A DNA stretch of 64,000 bases from Pseudomonas thivervalensis (GCF_001269655.1 NZ_LHVE01000020.1:1-64000), one strand, 5' to 3'. Counted from the stretch's first letter, positions 51,378 to 62,753 are shown. The notes: generated from the sequence alone by a model not told the origin. Numbers and translations: made by a program.

Positions 51378-51795
51378 CATTTGCGGAATAACGCTTGATG
51401 CTTCACTGTCAAAGCCGCAGACGCGACCAAGACACCCTGCTTCACCGCGTCAGACCTGGCTTTTTGCCAGCGGTGCACGTCTTTCCTGACGAGCCTTCCA
51501 AGGCTACCGACGAGCACACCCTGATTCCTCTAACGACGATCAGCCCAAGGCACCTGCTGCGTGCCCGCTTCATGAGCTATCCGAGGCCTGACCGGCCGTT
51601 ACCGGACTCAGCGCAACACATTCAAACAGTCGAATGCTGATAGTTATTAACGTCAGCGGATGATCGGCAGATACACTTCCCGACAGCGATGATGCAGACG
51701 ACCCGGTCGAGCCACCGATTTAGCGTGCCTCAAACCCAGACCCAGTTACGCCTGCCGATTTCGGGCCCCTATTTCGCGCAGATGATGAGAACGCC
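51378..51795 (+). other. 418-base gap before dnaG
   Basis: No convincing gene. Open frames on both strands (such as 51395-51640) lack a Shine-Dalgarno and recognisable sequence. The region is richer in A+T near 51640-51660, where a promoter could lie. A non-coding RNA or long 5' leader cannot be excluded. Confidence 0.3.
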
Positions 51796-53754
51796 ATGGC
51801 CGGGCTGATTCCCCAGAGCTTTATTGACGACCTCCTGAACCGCACCGACATCGTCGACGTGGTCAGCTCTCGCGTGCAAATGAAGAAAGCAGGCAAGAAC
51901 TACACCGCCTGCTGCCCGTTTCACAAAGAGAAAACCCCCTCCTTCAGCGTCAGCCCCGACAAGCAGTTCTACTATTGCTTCGGCTGCGGCGCTGGTGGCA
52001 ATGCCCTCGGCTTCATCATGGACCACGACAACCTGGACTTTCCCCAGGCAGTCGAAGAGCTGGCCAAAGCCGCCGGCATGGAAATCCCCCGGGAGGAAAG
52101 CGGCCGGGCGCACAAGCCGCGCCAGCCGACCGATTCTCCGCTTTACCCACTATTGACGGCGGCGGCGGATTTTTATCGCCAGGCCCTCAAAAGCCATCCG
52201 GCACGCAAGGCCGCGGTGGATTATCTCAAGGGCCGCGGTTTGACTGGCGAAATCGCCCGGGACTTCGGCCTCGGCTTCGCCCCGCCCGGCTGGGACAATC
52301 TGTACAAGCACCTGAGCAGCGACACGCTGCAGCAGCGCGCCATGATCGACGCTGGCCTGCTGATCGAGAATGCCGAAACCGGCAAGCGCTACGACCGCTT
52401 CCGCGACCGGGTCATGTTTCCGATCCGCGACACACGCGGGCGGATCATCGCCTTTGGTGGCCGAGTGCTGGGCGACGACAAGCCAAAATACCTGAACTCC
52501 CCGGAAACCCCGGTGTTCCATAAGGGCCAGGAACTCTATGGCCTATACGAAGCGCGCAAGAACAACCGCAACCTCGACGAAATCATCGTCGTGGAAGGCT
52601 ACATGGACGTCATCGCCCTGGCCCAGCAAGGTTTGCGCAACGCCGTCGCGACCCTGGGCACGGCCACCAGCGAAGAGCACATGAAGCGCCTGTTTCGCGT
52701 CGTGCCCAACGTGCTGTTCTGCTTCGACGGCGACCAGGCCGGCCGCAATGCCGCCTGGCGCGCACTGGAGGCCACCTTGCCGTGCCTGCAGGATGGGCGC
52801 CGGGCACGCTTCCTGTTCCTGCCCGAGGGCGAGGACCCGGACACCCTGGTGCGCTCCGAAGGCACCGACGCGTTCCGCGCGCGGATCAACCAGCACGCAC
52901 AACCGTTGGCCGACTATTTTTTCCAGCAGTTAACTGAAGAAGCCGATCCACGCTCCCTCGAAGGCAAGGCCCACATGGCCACCCTCGCGGCACCGCTGAT
53001 CGACAAGGTGCCCGGCGCCAACCTGCGCACCCTCATGCGCCAGCGCCTGACCGAGATCACCGGCCTCAACAGCGAAGCGGTCAATCAACTGGTGCACAGC
53101 GCCCCCCAGGAGGCGCCGCCAGCGTATGACCCGGGCATCGATTACGACGCGATGCCGGATTTCGCCGGCTATCATCAACCCCAGCAGGACTACGCCCCGC
53201 AGCAGGAATGGACGCCAAAAAAAACCGGCAGCGGTGGCAAGAAATGGGACAAGAAACCCTGGGACAAGAACGGCAAGCGCGGCGATCGCGACCAGCCACG
53301 TGCCCCGCGCGTGCCGGCCGCCGTCGAACCACCAACACTGGCCGCCTTGCGCACCTTGCTGCATTACCCGCAACTGGCCGAAAAAGTAGAGGATGCCGGG
53401 CACTTCGCCGCCGAGGACCACAGCAATACGCAATTGCTGGTCGCACTCCTTGAAGCCGTGCAGAAGAACCCCAAGCTTAACTCTTTCCAGTTGATCGCGC
53501 GGTGGCATGGCACCGAGCAGGGGCGCCTTTTGAAGGCCCTGGCCGAGAAGGAGTGGCTGATTAGTGGAGACAACCTTGAACAACAGTTTTTCGACACCAT
53601 TACTAGCTTGTCCGCCCGCCAACGCGAGCGAAACCTGGAACAACTTCTGCGAAAAGCTCGCCAGAGCGAGTTGACCAGCGAAGAGAAAAACCAATTGCGC
53701 GACTTACTCAGCCGCAATGTTTGCGCATCAAACCCGACCTCAACTGGCGCGTGA
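51796..53754 (+). CDS. dnaG: DNA primase
   Basis: Synthesises RNA primers for replication. The 652-residue protein has the CHC2 zinc motif C40-x2-H43...C61-x2-C64, a TOPRIM core (VVEGYMDVIAL and FDGDQAGRNA) and a C-terminal DnaB-binding domain from about 510. A Pro/Lys/Gly-rich low-complexity linker (about 455-505) separates the two, longer than in E. coli. Weak ribosome site, as expected for a low-abundance protein. Confidence 0.97.
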   Translation: MAGLIPQSFIDDLLNRTDIVDVVSSRVQMKKAGKNYTACCPFHKEKTPSFSVSPDKQFYYCFGCGAGGNALGFIMDHDNLDFPQAVEELAKAAGMEIPREESGRAHKPRQPTDSPLYPLLTAAADFYRQALKSHPARKAAVDYLKGRGLTGEIARDFGLGFAPPGWDNLYKHLSSDTLQQRAMIDAGLLIENAETGKRYDRFRDRVMFPIRDTRGRIIAFGGRVLGDDKPKYLNSPETPVFHKGQELYGLYEARKNNRNLDEIIVVEGYMDVIALAQQGLRNAVATLGTATSEEHMKRLFRVVPNVLFCFDGDQAGRNAAWRALEATLPCLQDGRRARFLFLPEGEDPDTLVRSEGTDAFRARINQHAQPLADYFFQQLTEEADPRSLEGKAHMATLAAPLIDKVPGANLRTLMRQRLTEITGLNSEAVNQLVHSAPQEAPPAYDPGIDYDAMPDFAGYHQPQQDYAPQQEWTPKKTGSGGKKWDKKPWDKNGKRGDRDQPRAPRVPAAVEPPTLAALRTLLHYPQLAEKVEDAGHFAAEDHSNTQLLVALLEAVQKNPKLNSFQLIARWHGTEQGRLLKALAEKEWLISGDNLEQQFFDTITSLSARQRERNLEQLLRKARQSELTSEEKNQLRDLLSRNVCASNPTSTGA

Positions 53755-53768
53755 GGTCACAGCTCAGG

Positions 53769-53774
53769 TATAAT
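53769..53774 (+). promoter_or_regulatory. -10 element of a possible internal rpoD promoter
   Basis: Consensus TATAAT in the 67-base gap between dnaG and rpoD. No good -35 lies 16-18 bases upstream. An internal rpoD promoter is known in other gammaproteobacteria. Confidence 0.35.
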
Positions 53775-53821
53775 CCTCGGCTTGTTTTTTGCCCGCCAAG
53801 ACCTTCAGTGGATAGGGTGTT

Positions 53822-55669
<1,848 letters not shown>

Positions 55670-55674
55670 CCTTC

Positions 55675-55701
55675 AAAACCCCCGGCCCTGCCGGGGGTTT
55701 T
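55675..55701 (+). terminator. intrinsic terminator after rpoD
   Basis: AAAACCCCCGGC-CCT-GCCGGGGGTTTT, a perfect 12-bp stem with three-base loop and a T run. Confidence 0.95.
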
Positions 55702-55796
55702 GTTATGCACAGATAAAATCCCCGTCGTTACGCCCCTCACCACCCTGTTGCCCGTCTACACTCGAATCATCCTCCCCAAGCCATGACGAGACAGTG

Positions 55797-58700
55797 ATGC
55801 CCAGACTGACGGCCGCGCTTTTGCTGTCATTGATGACCTGGACCGCAACAGCTGGCGCGTTGACGCTCACCGACGAGGAGCTCCGCTGGCTCAAGGACCA
55901 CCCTGACCTGCGCCTGGGTGTCGACGCCTCATGGCCGCCGTTTGAATTTCGCGATGACCAAGGCCGCTATCAAGGCCTGGCCGCCGACTACATCGAGATC
56001 ATCCGTGAACGACTGGCCATCAAGCTCACCCCTGTCGAACCGGCCAGTTGGACTGCCGTGCTCGAGCAAGTCGTCCAAGGCAAGATCGACCTGCTGCCGG
56101 GCATCATGTCGACCCCTGAGCGCCAGAACTACCTGGCATTCACCCGTCCCTACCTGGATTTCCCCATTGTCATCCTGGCCCATCGCGGTGGCGCCCAGCC
56201 TCACAACCTAAAGGAGCTGTACGGGCTGAAAATCGCCGTGGTGGAGAACTATGCCCCCCATGAATTGCTACGCAACCATCATCCCGACCTGAACCTGGTG
56301 GCGCTGCCCAACGTCAGCTCAGCCCTGCAAGCACTGGCTACCGATGAAGTGGACGCGGTGGTGGGCGATCTGGCTTCCAGTGTCTGGAGCCTGCGCCAAC
56401 TCAAGCTCGAAGGCCTTTATGTCAGCGGGGAAACGCCTTATCGCTATCAACTGGCAATGGCCGTCCCGAGAAACAACAAGATATTGGTCGGTATCCTGGA
56501 CAAGGTCATGGCGGACATGAGTCCGGCCGAAGTCGCCGAGATCCAGCAGAAGTGGGTCGGCAATGTGCACGACTACCGCCAGCTCTGGTCAGACTTGCTG
56601 CTATACGGCCTGCCCGCGCTGCTGCTCCTGGTCGGCATACTGGCGGTGGTCATTCGCATCAACCGCCGGCTCAGCTCGGAGATCGCCCGGCGGGTGGAGC
56701 TTGAACAGGAGCTGCGCAGCAGCGAATACCATTATCGTGGGCTGGTGGAGAGCCTGTCGGCCATTGCCTGGGAGGCCAGGGTCAGCGACTACACCTACAG
56801 CTATGTGTCGCCCCACGCCGAAGACCTGCTCGGTTATCCCCTCTCCCATTGGTTGATCCCGGGTTTCTGGCGCAACATCATTCATCCGGCCGACCTGATC
56901 CGCGCCCAGAGCTACTGCGATCATGAGGTGCTGGCGGGTCGCGACCACTGCATCGATTATCGGGTGATCACCGCCGATGGCCGCTGCCTGTGGGTGCGCG
57001 ACATTGTCAGCCTGATCGAACATGGGCACGAACCGCTGATGCGCGGGCTGATGATCGATATCAGTGAAGCCAAGCGCACCGAGGAAGCACTGCGCCTTTC
57101 CGAGCAGAAATTTGCCTCGGTGTTCCGCCAGTGCCCGGACATCCTGGTGATTGCTCGGCTGTTGGACGGATGCCTGCTGGAGGTCAACAAGGCTTTTGAA
57201 GAACAGATCGGCTTGAGTGCCGCAGAGGTGGTCGGACGCAACGCAACCGAACTGAATATCTGGGGCATCCAGGGCGTGGGGCCGGGCCTGCTGCAGCGTT
57301 TGCAGGCCGGCAGCATTCGCAACCTGGAAATGCCCTTTCGCCGCAGCAACGGACAGGTGTTCACCGGGCTGATCTCCGCCGAACCCTTCGACCTCGACAC
57401 GACACCAGCCCTGGTCGTCGTGGTGCGGGACATCAGCCAGCTCAAGGAAACCCAGCAGCAACTGCAGACATCCGAAGAAAAGTTCGCCAAGGCCTTCCAC
57501 GCCTCGCCCGATGGCCTGCTGCTGTCCCGGCAAAGCGATGGCTTGCTGATTGAAGTCAACGAGGGTTTCAGCCGCATTACCGGCTTCAACAGCGCGCTGT
57601 CGGTGGATCGCTCCACCCTGGATTTGGGCATCTGGGTCAATCTCAACGAGCGCAAGCAGATGCTCGACCTGCTGAAACGGGACGGCTTTGTCAGGGATTT
57701 CAGCTGCCATATCCGTCGTAACGACGGGCAGATACGACTCTGTGAAGTCTCCAGCCGCCCGCTGCCCATCGGCGACGAAGACTGCATGCTGACCATCGCC
57801 CGGGACATCACCGAACGCCACCTGATGCAGGAAAAACTGCAACAGGCCGCCACCGTGTTCGAAAGCACTGCCGAAGGCGTGCTGATCACCGATACGCAAC
57901 AACACATCAGCGCCGTGAACCGAGCCTTCACCGAAATCACTGGCTACAGCGAAACCGAAGCCTTGGGCCACACACCCCGGTTGTTAGCGTCCGGCCTGCA
58001 TGACAGCGCGTTTTACGCGGCGATGTGGCACCAGTTGACGGCGGAGGGGCACTGGCAGGGAGAGATCTCCAATCGGCGCAAGAACGGCGAGCTATACCCC
58101 AGTTGGCTGACCATCAGCGCAGTACGCAATCGGGACCGACAAATCACCCATTTTGTCGCGGTCTTCGCCGATATCTCCAGCCTCAAGCACGCCCAAGCCC
58201 GGCTCGACTACCAGGCTCACCACGACCCGCTGACGGGCCTGCCCAATCGCACGCTGTTCGAAAGTCGCTTGCTGACGGCCCTCAACAGCCAGCAGGAAAA
58301 CGGCGGCCAGGGTGCCGTGCTGTTCCTGGACCTGGACCGTTTCAAGCACATCAATGACAGCCTCGGACACCCGGTCGGCGACCTGCTGCTCAAGGGCATC
58401 GCCGTGCGCTTGCGCGAGCAGTTGCGCGACATCGACACCGTGGCGCGCCTGGGCGGCGACGAATTCATTATCCTGCTGCCCGGCCTGCAGCAGCCCAGCG
58501 ACGCCGAGCACATCGCCCAGAAACTGTTGAACTGCTTTACCGCCCCGTTCCAGGCCGGCGAGCACGAATTCTTTATCAGCGCCAGCATCGGCACCAGCCT
58601 CTACCCGCAGGATGGCTGCGACGTCGCCACGCTGGTCAAGAATGCCGACGCGGCGATGTACCGCTCCAAGGCCAAGGGCCGCAACCGGGTGGAGAAATAC

Positions 58701-59540
58701 ACCCGCGACCTCACCGCCCAGGCCAGCGAACGCGTGGCCTTGGAACACGAGCTACGGCGAGCGATTGAACGCAACGAGCTGTCCCTGTCCTTCCAGCCGA
58801 AAATCAGCCTCGCCGACAACCGATTGGTGGGTGCCGAGGCACTGATTCGTTGGAATCACCCGACGTTTGGCGACGTCCCGCCCGAACATTTCATCCCGTT
58901 GGCGGAAGAAAACGGCATGATTCTGCAAATTGGCGACTGGGTACTGGAACGTGCCTGCCGGCAACTGTGCGAATGGAACAGCGCCTACGAAAGCCTCGGC
59001 CCGCTGTCGGTCAACCTGGCCGGCGCCCAACTGCGTCAACCCAACTTGCTGGGGCGTATCGAACAACTGCTGCGCGAACACCAGCTCCAACCCGACTTAT
59101 TACAACTGGAAATTACCGAAAACTTCATCATGAGCCAGGCCGAAGAAGCCCTGACGGTGCTGCACCAGTTGAAGAAACTCGGCGTGCAACTGGCCATCGA
59201 CGACTTCGGCACGGGCTATTCCTCCCTGAGTTACCTCAAGCGCCTACCGCTGGACATCCTCAAGATCGACCAGTCCTTCGTCCGCGGCCTGCCCGACGAC
59301 CCCCACGACGTGGCCATCGTGCGGGCAATCATCGCCTTGGGCCGCAGCATGCAATTCACCGTCATCGCCGAAGGCGTCGAAACCCTGGCCCAGCAGCAAT
59401 TCCTGGCTGATGAAGGTTGCGAACAGATCCAGGGCTACATCGTCAGCCTGCCCCTGTGCGCCGACGAGTTCGCCGCCACGTTCCTGCGTGTGGCCGTATC
59501 GGATTTTTCGGATAGCACAGCCGAGAAACCGTCGCTATAA
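55797..59540 (+). CDS. sensor diguanylate cyclase/phosphodiesterase (SBP-PAS-GGDEF-EAL)
   Basis: 1247-residue membrane protein for cyclic-di-GMP turnover. Order: signal peptide (1-20), periplasmic SBP_bac_3 domain (about 35-255), transmembrane helix (about 265-288), several PAS/PAC modules (about 310-800), GGDEF with intact GGDEF at 886-890, and EAL with E1014-A-L in GAEALIRW, plus DDFGTGYSSL and AEGVET. Both catalytic motifs look complete, so either activity is possible. ATG 55797 begins MPRLTAALLLSLM; the frame continues 5' into rpoD but that is not coding. Stands alone after the rpoD terminator. Confidence 0.93.
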   Translation: MPRLTAALLLSLMTWTATAGALTLTDEELRWLKDHPDLRLGVDASWPPFEFRDDQGRYQGLAADYIEIIRERLAIKLTPVEPASWTAVLEQVVQGKIDLLPGIMSTPERQNYLAFTRPYLDFPIVILAHRGGAQPHNLKELYGLKIAVVENYAPHELLRNHHPDLNLVALPNVSSALQALATDEVDAVVGDLASSVWSLRQLKLEGLYVSGETPYRYQLAMAVPRNNKILVGILDKVMADMSPAEVAEIQQKWVGNVHDYRQLWSDLLLYGLPALLLLVGILAVVIRINRRLSSEIARRVELEQELRSSEYHYRGLVESLSAIAWEARVSDYTYSYVSPHAEDLLGYPLSHWLIPGFWRNIIHPADLIRAQSYCDHEVLAGRDHCIDYRVITADGRCLWVRDIVSLIEHGHEPLMRGLMIDISEAKRTEEALRLSEQKFASVFRQCPDILVIARLLDGCLLEVNKAFEEQIGLSAAEVVGRNATELNIWGIQGVGPGLLQRLQAGSIRNLEMPFRRSNGQVFTGLISAEPFDLDTTPALVVVVRDISQLKETQQQLQTSEEKFAKAFHASPDGLLLSRQSDGLLIEVNEGFSRITGFNSALSVDRSTLDLGIWVNLNERKQMLDLLKRDGFVRDFSCHIRRNDGQIRLCEVSSRPLPIGDEDCMLTIARDITERHLMQEKLQQAATVFESTAEGVLITDTQQHISAVNRAFTEITGYSETEALGHTPRLLASGLHDSAFYAAMWHQLTAEGHWQGEISNRRKNGELYPSWLTISAVRNRDRQITHFVAVFADISSLKHAQARLDYQAHHDPLTGLPNRTLFESRLLTALNSQQENGGQGAVLFLDLDRFKHINDSLGHPVGDLLLKGIAVRLREQLRDIDTVARLGGDEFIILLPGLQQPSDAEHIAQKLLNCFTAPFQAGEHEFFISASIGTSLYPQDGCDVATLVKNADAAMYRSKAKGRNRVEKYTRDLTAQASERVALEHELRRAIERNELSLSFQPKISLADNRLVGAEALIRWNHPTFGDVPPEHFIPLAEENGMILQIGDWVLERACRQLCEWNSAYESLGPLSVNLAGAQLRQPNLLGRIEQLLREHQLQPDLLQLEITENFIMSQAEEALTVLHQLKKLGVQLAIDDFGTGYSSLSYLKRLPLDILKIDQSFVRGLPDDPHDVAIVRAIIALGRSMQFTVIAEGVETLAQQQFLADEGCEQIQGYIVSLPLCADEFAATFLRVAVSDFSDSTAEKPSL

Positions 59541-59555
59541 TCCGCGGCCTACTGA

Positions 59556-59632
59556 GGGCCTATAGCTCAGTTGGTTAGAGCAGAGGACTCATAATCCTTT
59601 GGTCCACGGTTCAAGTCCGTGTGGGCCCACCA
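59556..59632 (+). tRNA. ileX: tRNA-Ile2 (anticodon CAU, lysidine-modified)
   Basis: Cloverleaf of 77 bases with acceptor GGGCCTA/TGGGCCC, TTCAAGTCC T-loop and genomically encoded CCA (59630-59632). The anticodon CAT (59590-59592) would read as Met, but GGACTCATAATCC is the anticodon arm of minor tRNA-Ile that TilS converts to lysidine to read AUA. It lacks initiator tRNA features. Confidence 0.92.
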
Positions 59633-59637
59633 AATTC

Positions 59638-59662
59638 AAAAGCCGCGCATTGCGCGGCTTTT
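59638..59662 (+). terminator. intrinsic terminator after the tRNA
   Basis: AAAAGCCGCGC-ATT-GCGCGGCTTTT, perfect 11-bp stem six bases after the tRNA CCA. Confidence 0.93.
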
Positions 59663-59826
59663 GCGTATCCAGCGTCCTCCCGCTAGCCTCTTTCGCTCCA
59701 TTACAATAAAAATCCCCCTCCCTCACCGAGACGCCCATCATCGCCAGCCCCAGCCTCCCTCGACTGTTTCTTGAACTGTTCTGGCAACTCGGCATCCTGC
59801 TGGTACCAGCCTTTTTCGTCACAATA

Positions 59827-62157
59827 ATGCCGCCCCCGTTGGCTTTGCTGACAGTGGTGTGCCTCGGGCTGTTGATGGGCCTTGCCGCTCGCCTGGGCTT
59901 TTTGGCGATGGGTCGAAGCATTGCCCGGGTGACGGTCGGCGCCGTGTTTGGCCTGGGGTTCAGCCTGGGTCGGGCATTGCCTGAGTGGTGGGGCATCTTG
60001 GTGGCGATCGTTGGCATCATCGTCGGACTCGCCTGCGTCAGCAGTTGGGAGCGGCGCCTTGGGTTGGCGCCCGTTTCCAGCCAAGGACCAAGTGCCTGGG
60101 GTGGAAGCGAGCCGCTGCTGACCCCTGAAGGCGAGCCGATCCGGGTCTTCAACCACGGCGAAATCGCCATGGGCGGCCCGACGTATTGCGACTATCTGTT
60201 CCCCGACGGCGTGCTCTTGCAAGGCATTGGCTCTTCGGCGGTGTTCTCCCGAGACGGACGTTACTTCGCGGCACCGGTACCGTCCCGACAGGCATGGGGA
60301 CTGGTGGTCCTCGACCGTCAGCAACGCCAGTTATACCGCTGCGCCGACAGCGAGCTCTGGGAGTTGGACACGTTTGACCTCGACCTATTGAGCGGACGCC
60401 ATAGCCCGCTGGTGGATAACGGCGTTCGCGAAACCCGGCTCGATGAGCTGTTGCAAACGGCCAGCGTCACCCCCCTGGTGCCTGTCGGCGATCTGTGGCT
60501 GGAAGCCGATTGTCATCCTGAGCAGACCTTTGAGCGGCGCTCCGCTGATGGCCAGCAGTGCCTGCAAGGCAATATCTCATTGCCCTCAACCTTTCGTGAC
60601 TTGGCCCAGCCACTGGAGCCCCTGCTTTCGCCGCGCTATACCGTCAGCGTCAACGGGCAACCGTCCGACCTGCTGATGGCGGCAGACGCGCCCTTGGTTT
60701 GGAGCACTGATCAACGCGCCCTGGTGTGCCTGGCCCAGCAGCAAAGCGGTCACGAAGAAGGCGACCTGTATTGGTTGTGGCAGCTCGACACCGGCTGGCG
60801 CGCCCTGCCCTCGCCCTGGGTAAAGCGCGCCGCGGAACCGTCCTTCTACTGGCATGAACTGCTGAGCCTCGACGCCGACCATGTGCGTATCGGCGCCTAC
60901 CTCGACTATCCACGCCCAGGCTCTGGCCGTTATGGCTATCGTCTGGACAGTATCCATGGCGATACCGAAACCCAGACCGATCATGACGCCCAGGGGCGCG
61001 TACAGGTCGGTGAGTTCAAACTGACCCGCATGGCCATTGCGATGCCGTTGGACAGTCGGGGTGTGCGAGGGGACTCGTTTGTCGAGACGCAGCCAATGCT
61101 GGGTGGGGCCTGCGCTCACCTGATCTGGCTGGGCGACAACCGCGATGGGCTTGGGGGTTATCGCTGCCGGATCGGTGATTGGCACTTGCCGGGAAGTTGG
61201 TTGCTGGATCACCGCGTCTCTGATTGCGGTCGTTACCTGGCACTGCTGCCCTTTGAACACTCAACGACCGTGACCACCCATGGGGTGATTGCCGACGCGA
61301 AGGAGCAACGCCTGCTGGAAGGTCCCTCCATGTGGGTGGAGCGCATCCTCGATTTTCGCGATGGCCGGCTGAGCCTGGCGGCGGTTCAAGGTCGGCTGGA
61401 TAGCAATAGGGACAGCAGCCCGTTGCAGCGATTCAACGTCGCCGCACCGGAGGTTGGCAGCGACTCGTCCTTTTTTCGTCCAAACGAACAATCCCGACTG
61501 TTCTACAACACGGTGCAGTTGCAACCGACAGCGTCACAGCTCAGCGCCGTCGAGCCTTGGCGCCTGGTGGACCGCCCGCAAGCGGCCACCGCCGAGGGTG
61601 ATTTCATCCAGCCTGCGCCGAATGATCAGGATGCCGCCTGGCTGTTCGGCAGCGAGACGGAATACGCCGACAGCTGGGTACGTGCCGGTACGCCCCGTCT
61701 CGGCGGGCACCTGCTAACGGCCTCGGGTTGCGCATTGATTGATCTGGCACCCTCGATGGCCTGGTCACCAAACAGCCGCTATCTGGCGCTGACCTGTATG
61801 GCAACCGATGTGGCAGAACAGTGTGGAAGCTATCGGGGCTGGCAATTGCTCCTCCTCGATGTCCAAGCGCATACGCTGCGAATACATCCGCAATGGTTGG
61901 GCAATCGGCCTCAGTTCGAAAGCTTCGACGAAGAACAAGTGCAGATACGGTGTTTCGAGCACGATTGGGAAACCGAAAGCAGCGAGGACCAAGGCTCGGT
62001 GCAGTCGTTGTTGCTGGACGCTTTGTTGCAATTGCCCGCTGAACAACTGATTGGCCAGGACGGTCTCTGGCTCAGATCGTCCCAGGCGAACCTCGCCTTT
62101 GCGTGGCAGGCACTGGCATTGCCCGCCACTCGCTATTTCGAGCGCGGGAGCCTGTAA
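59827..62157 (+). CDS. large membrane protein of unknown function
   Basis: 776 residues from the first ATG. Two or three hydrophobic helices lie at the N-terminus (about 5-70), then a long soluble part with many Trp/Asp/Gly turns (such as VFSRDGRYFAAPVPS and MAWSPNSRYLALTCM) that suggest a beta-propeller-like or WD/TolB-like repeat fold. No catalytic motif is recognised. The frame is open from 59710 and encodes another hydrophobic stretch (LFLELFWQLGILLVPAFFV) before this ATG, with only CTG, ATC or ATA as possible starts. Its end overlaps the open frame of the Lrp-type gene. Confidence 0.7.
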   Translation: MPPPLALLTVVCLGLLMGLAARLGFLAMGRSIARVTVGAVFGLGFSLGRALPEWWGILVAIVGIIVGLACVSSWERRLGLAPVSSQGPSAWGGSEPLLTPEGEPIRVFNHGEIAMGGPTYCDYLFPDGVLLQGIGSSAVFSRDGRYFAAPVPSRQAWGLVVLDRQQRQLYRCADSELWELDTFDLDLLSGRHSPLVDNGVRETRLDELLQTASVTPLVPVGDLWLEADCHPEQTFERRSADGQQCLQGNISLPSTFRDLAQPLEPLLSPRYTVSVNGQPSDLLMAADAPLVWSTDQRALVCLAQQQSGHEEGDLYWLWQLDTGWRALPSPWVKRAAEPSFYWHELLSLDADHVRIGAYLDYPRPGSGRYGYRLDSIHGDTETQTDHDAQGRVQVGEFKLTRMAIAMPLDSRGVRGDSFVETQPMLGGACAHLIWLGDNRDGLGGYRCRIGDWHLPGSWLLDHRVSDCGRYLALLPFEHSTTVTTHGVIADAKEQRLLEGPSMWVERILDFRDGRLSLAAVQGRLDSNRDSSPLQRFNVAAPEVGSDSSFFRPNEQSRLFYNTVQLQPTASQLSAVEPWRLVDRPQAATAEGDFIQPAPNDQDAAWLFGSETEYADSWVRAGTPRLGGHLLTASGCALIDLAPSMAWSPNSRYLALTCMATDVAEQCGSYRGWQLLLLDVQAHTLRIHPQWLGNRPQFESFDEEQVQIRCFEHDWETESSEDQGSVQSLLLDALLQLPAEQLIGQDGLWLRSSQANLAFAWQALALPATRYFERGSL

Positions 62158-62192
62158 CATGCTCGCCATCGATGCCTGCGCCGGAGCCCACT

Positions 62193-62654
62193 TTGACTGA
62201 CACCCGCCCCCCCGTCCTCGACGAAATCGACCGGCAACTGATCGCAGCGCTGCAAATCAACGCCCGGGAAAGCGTCGCCATGCTTGCCCGGCAACTGGGT
62301 ATCGCCCGCACGACCGTGACCTCGCGGCTGGCACGCCTGGAAAAGACCAAGGTGATTACCGGCTACGGCGTGCGCCTGGGCCAACGGGTGATTGACGGCG
62401 GCTTGCAGGCTTACGTCGGTATCAAGGTCCAACCGCGCTCCGGCAAGGACGTGCTGCGACGCTTGAGCGCCATGGCCCAGGTCCAGCAGTTGTGTGCGGT
62501 CAGCGGTGAGTTCGACTACGTTGCGTGGCTGCGCACGGAATCGCCGGAGCAACTGGATCAATTGCTGGACCAGATCGGCAGCGTGGACGGCGTGGAGAAA
62601 ACCACCACCTCGATCATCCTCAGCAGCAAGATCGATCGGGGCCAGCCTGTCTAG
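62193..62654 (+). CDS. Lrp/AsnC family transcriptional regulator
   Basis: 153-residue feast/famine regulator: N-terminal helix-turn-helix (DEIDRQLIAALQINARES, RQLGIARTTVTSRLARLEK) and C-terminal RAM ligand domain (VSGEFDYVAWLR). The TTG at 62193 has GGAG six bases upstream and begins MTDTRPP; the ATG at 62172 is an alternative without good ribosome site. It precedes davB, and in P. putida an Lrp-type gene adjoins davB, so lysine-responsive control is likely. Confidence 0.85.
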   Translation: MTDTRPPVLDEIDRQLIAALQINARESVAMLARQLGIARTTVTSRLARLEKTKVITGYGVRLGQRVIDGGLQAYVGIKVQPRSGKDVLRRLSAMAQVQQLCAVSGEFDYVAWLRTESPEQLDQLLDQIGSVDGVEKTTTSIILSSKIDRGQPV

Positions 62655-62710
62655 GCCCTTCGCAACTTAACCTGTGGGAACGGATTTCGTCATTACGATT
62701 GATGAATAGG

Positions 62711-62753
62711 TCAAAATGACTGTAATACACTCAAAACGACGACATATTGTGTC
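62711..62753 (+). promoter_or_regulatory. candidate Lrp-type operator in front of davB
   Basis: TCAAAATGAC (62711-62720) and TCAAAACGAC (62731-62740) are direct repeats 20 bases apart, two helical turns. GACA-TATTG-TGTC (62741-62753) follows at once. The region is AT-rich compared with its surroundings and lies 90-135 bases before davB. Confidence 0.45.

Noticed and set aside
51395..51640. 81-codon plus-strand frame between rpsU and dnaG
   Set aside because: No ribosome site or recognisable sequence, and overlapped by equally long frames on the other strand.
59556..59632. tRNA-Met for the CAT anticodon
   Set aside because: The anticodon arm GGACTCATAATCC is that of tRNA-Ile2, which is modified to lysidine; elongator and initiator Met tRNAs differ.
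62103..62192. Earlier ATG starts for the Lrp-type gene
   Set aside because: 62103 lies inside the previous gene and 62172 has no good ribosome site; TTG 62193 has GGAG at six bases and the family N-terminus.
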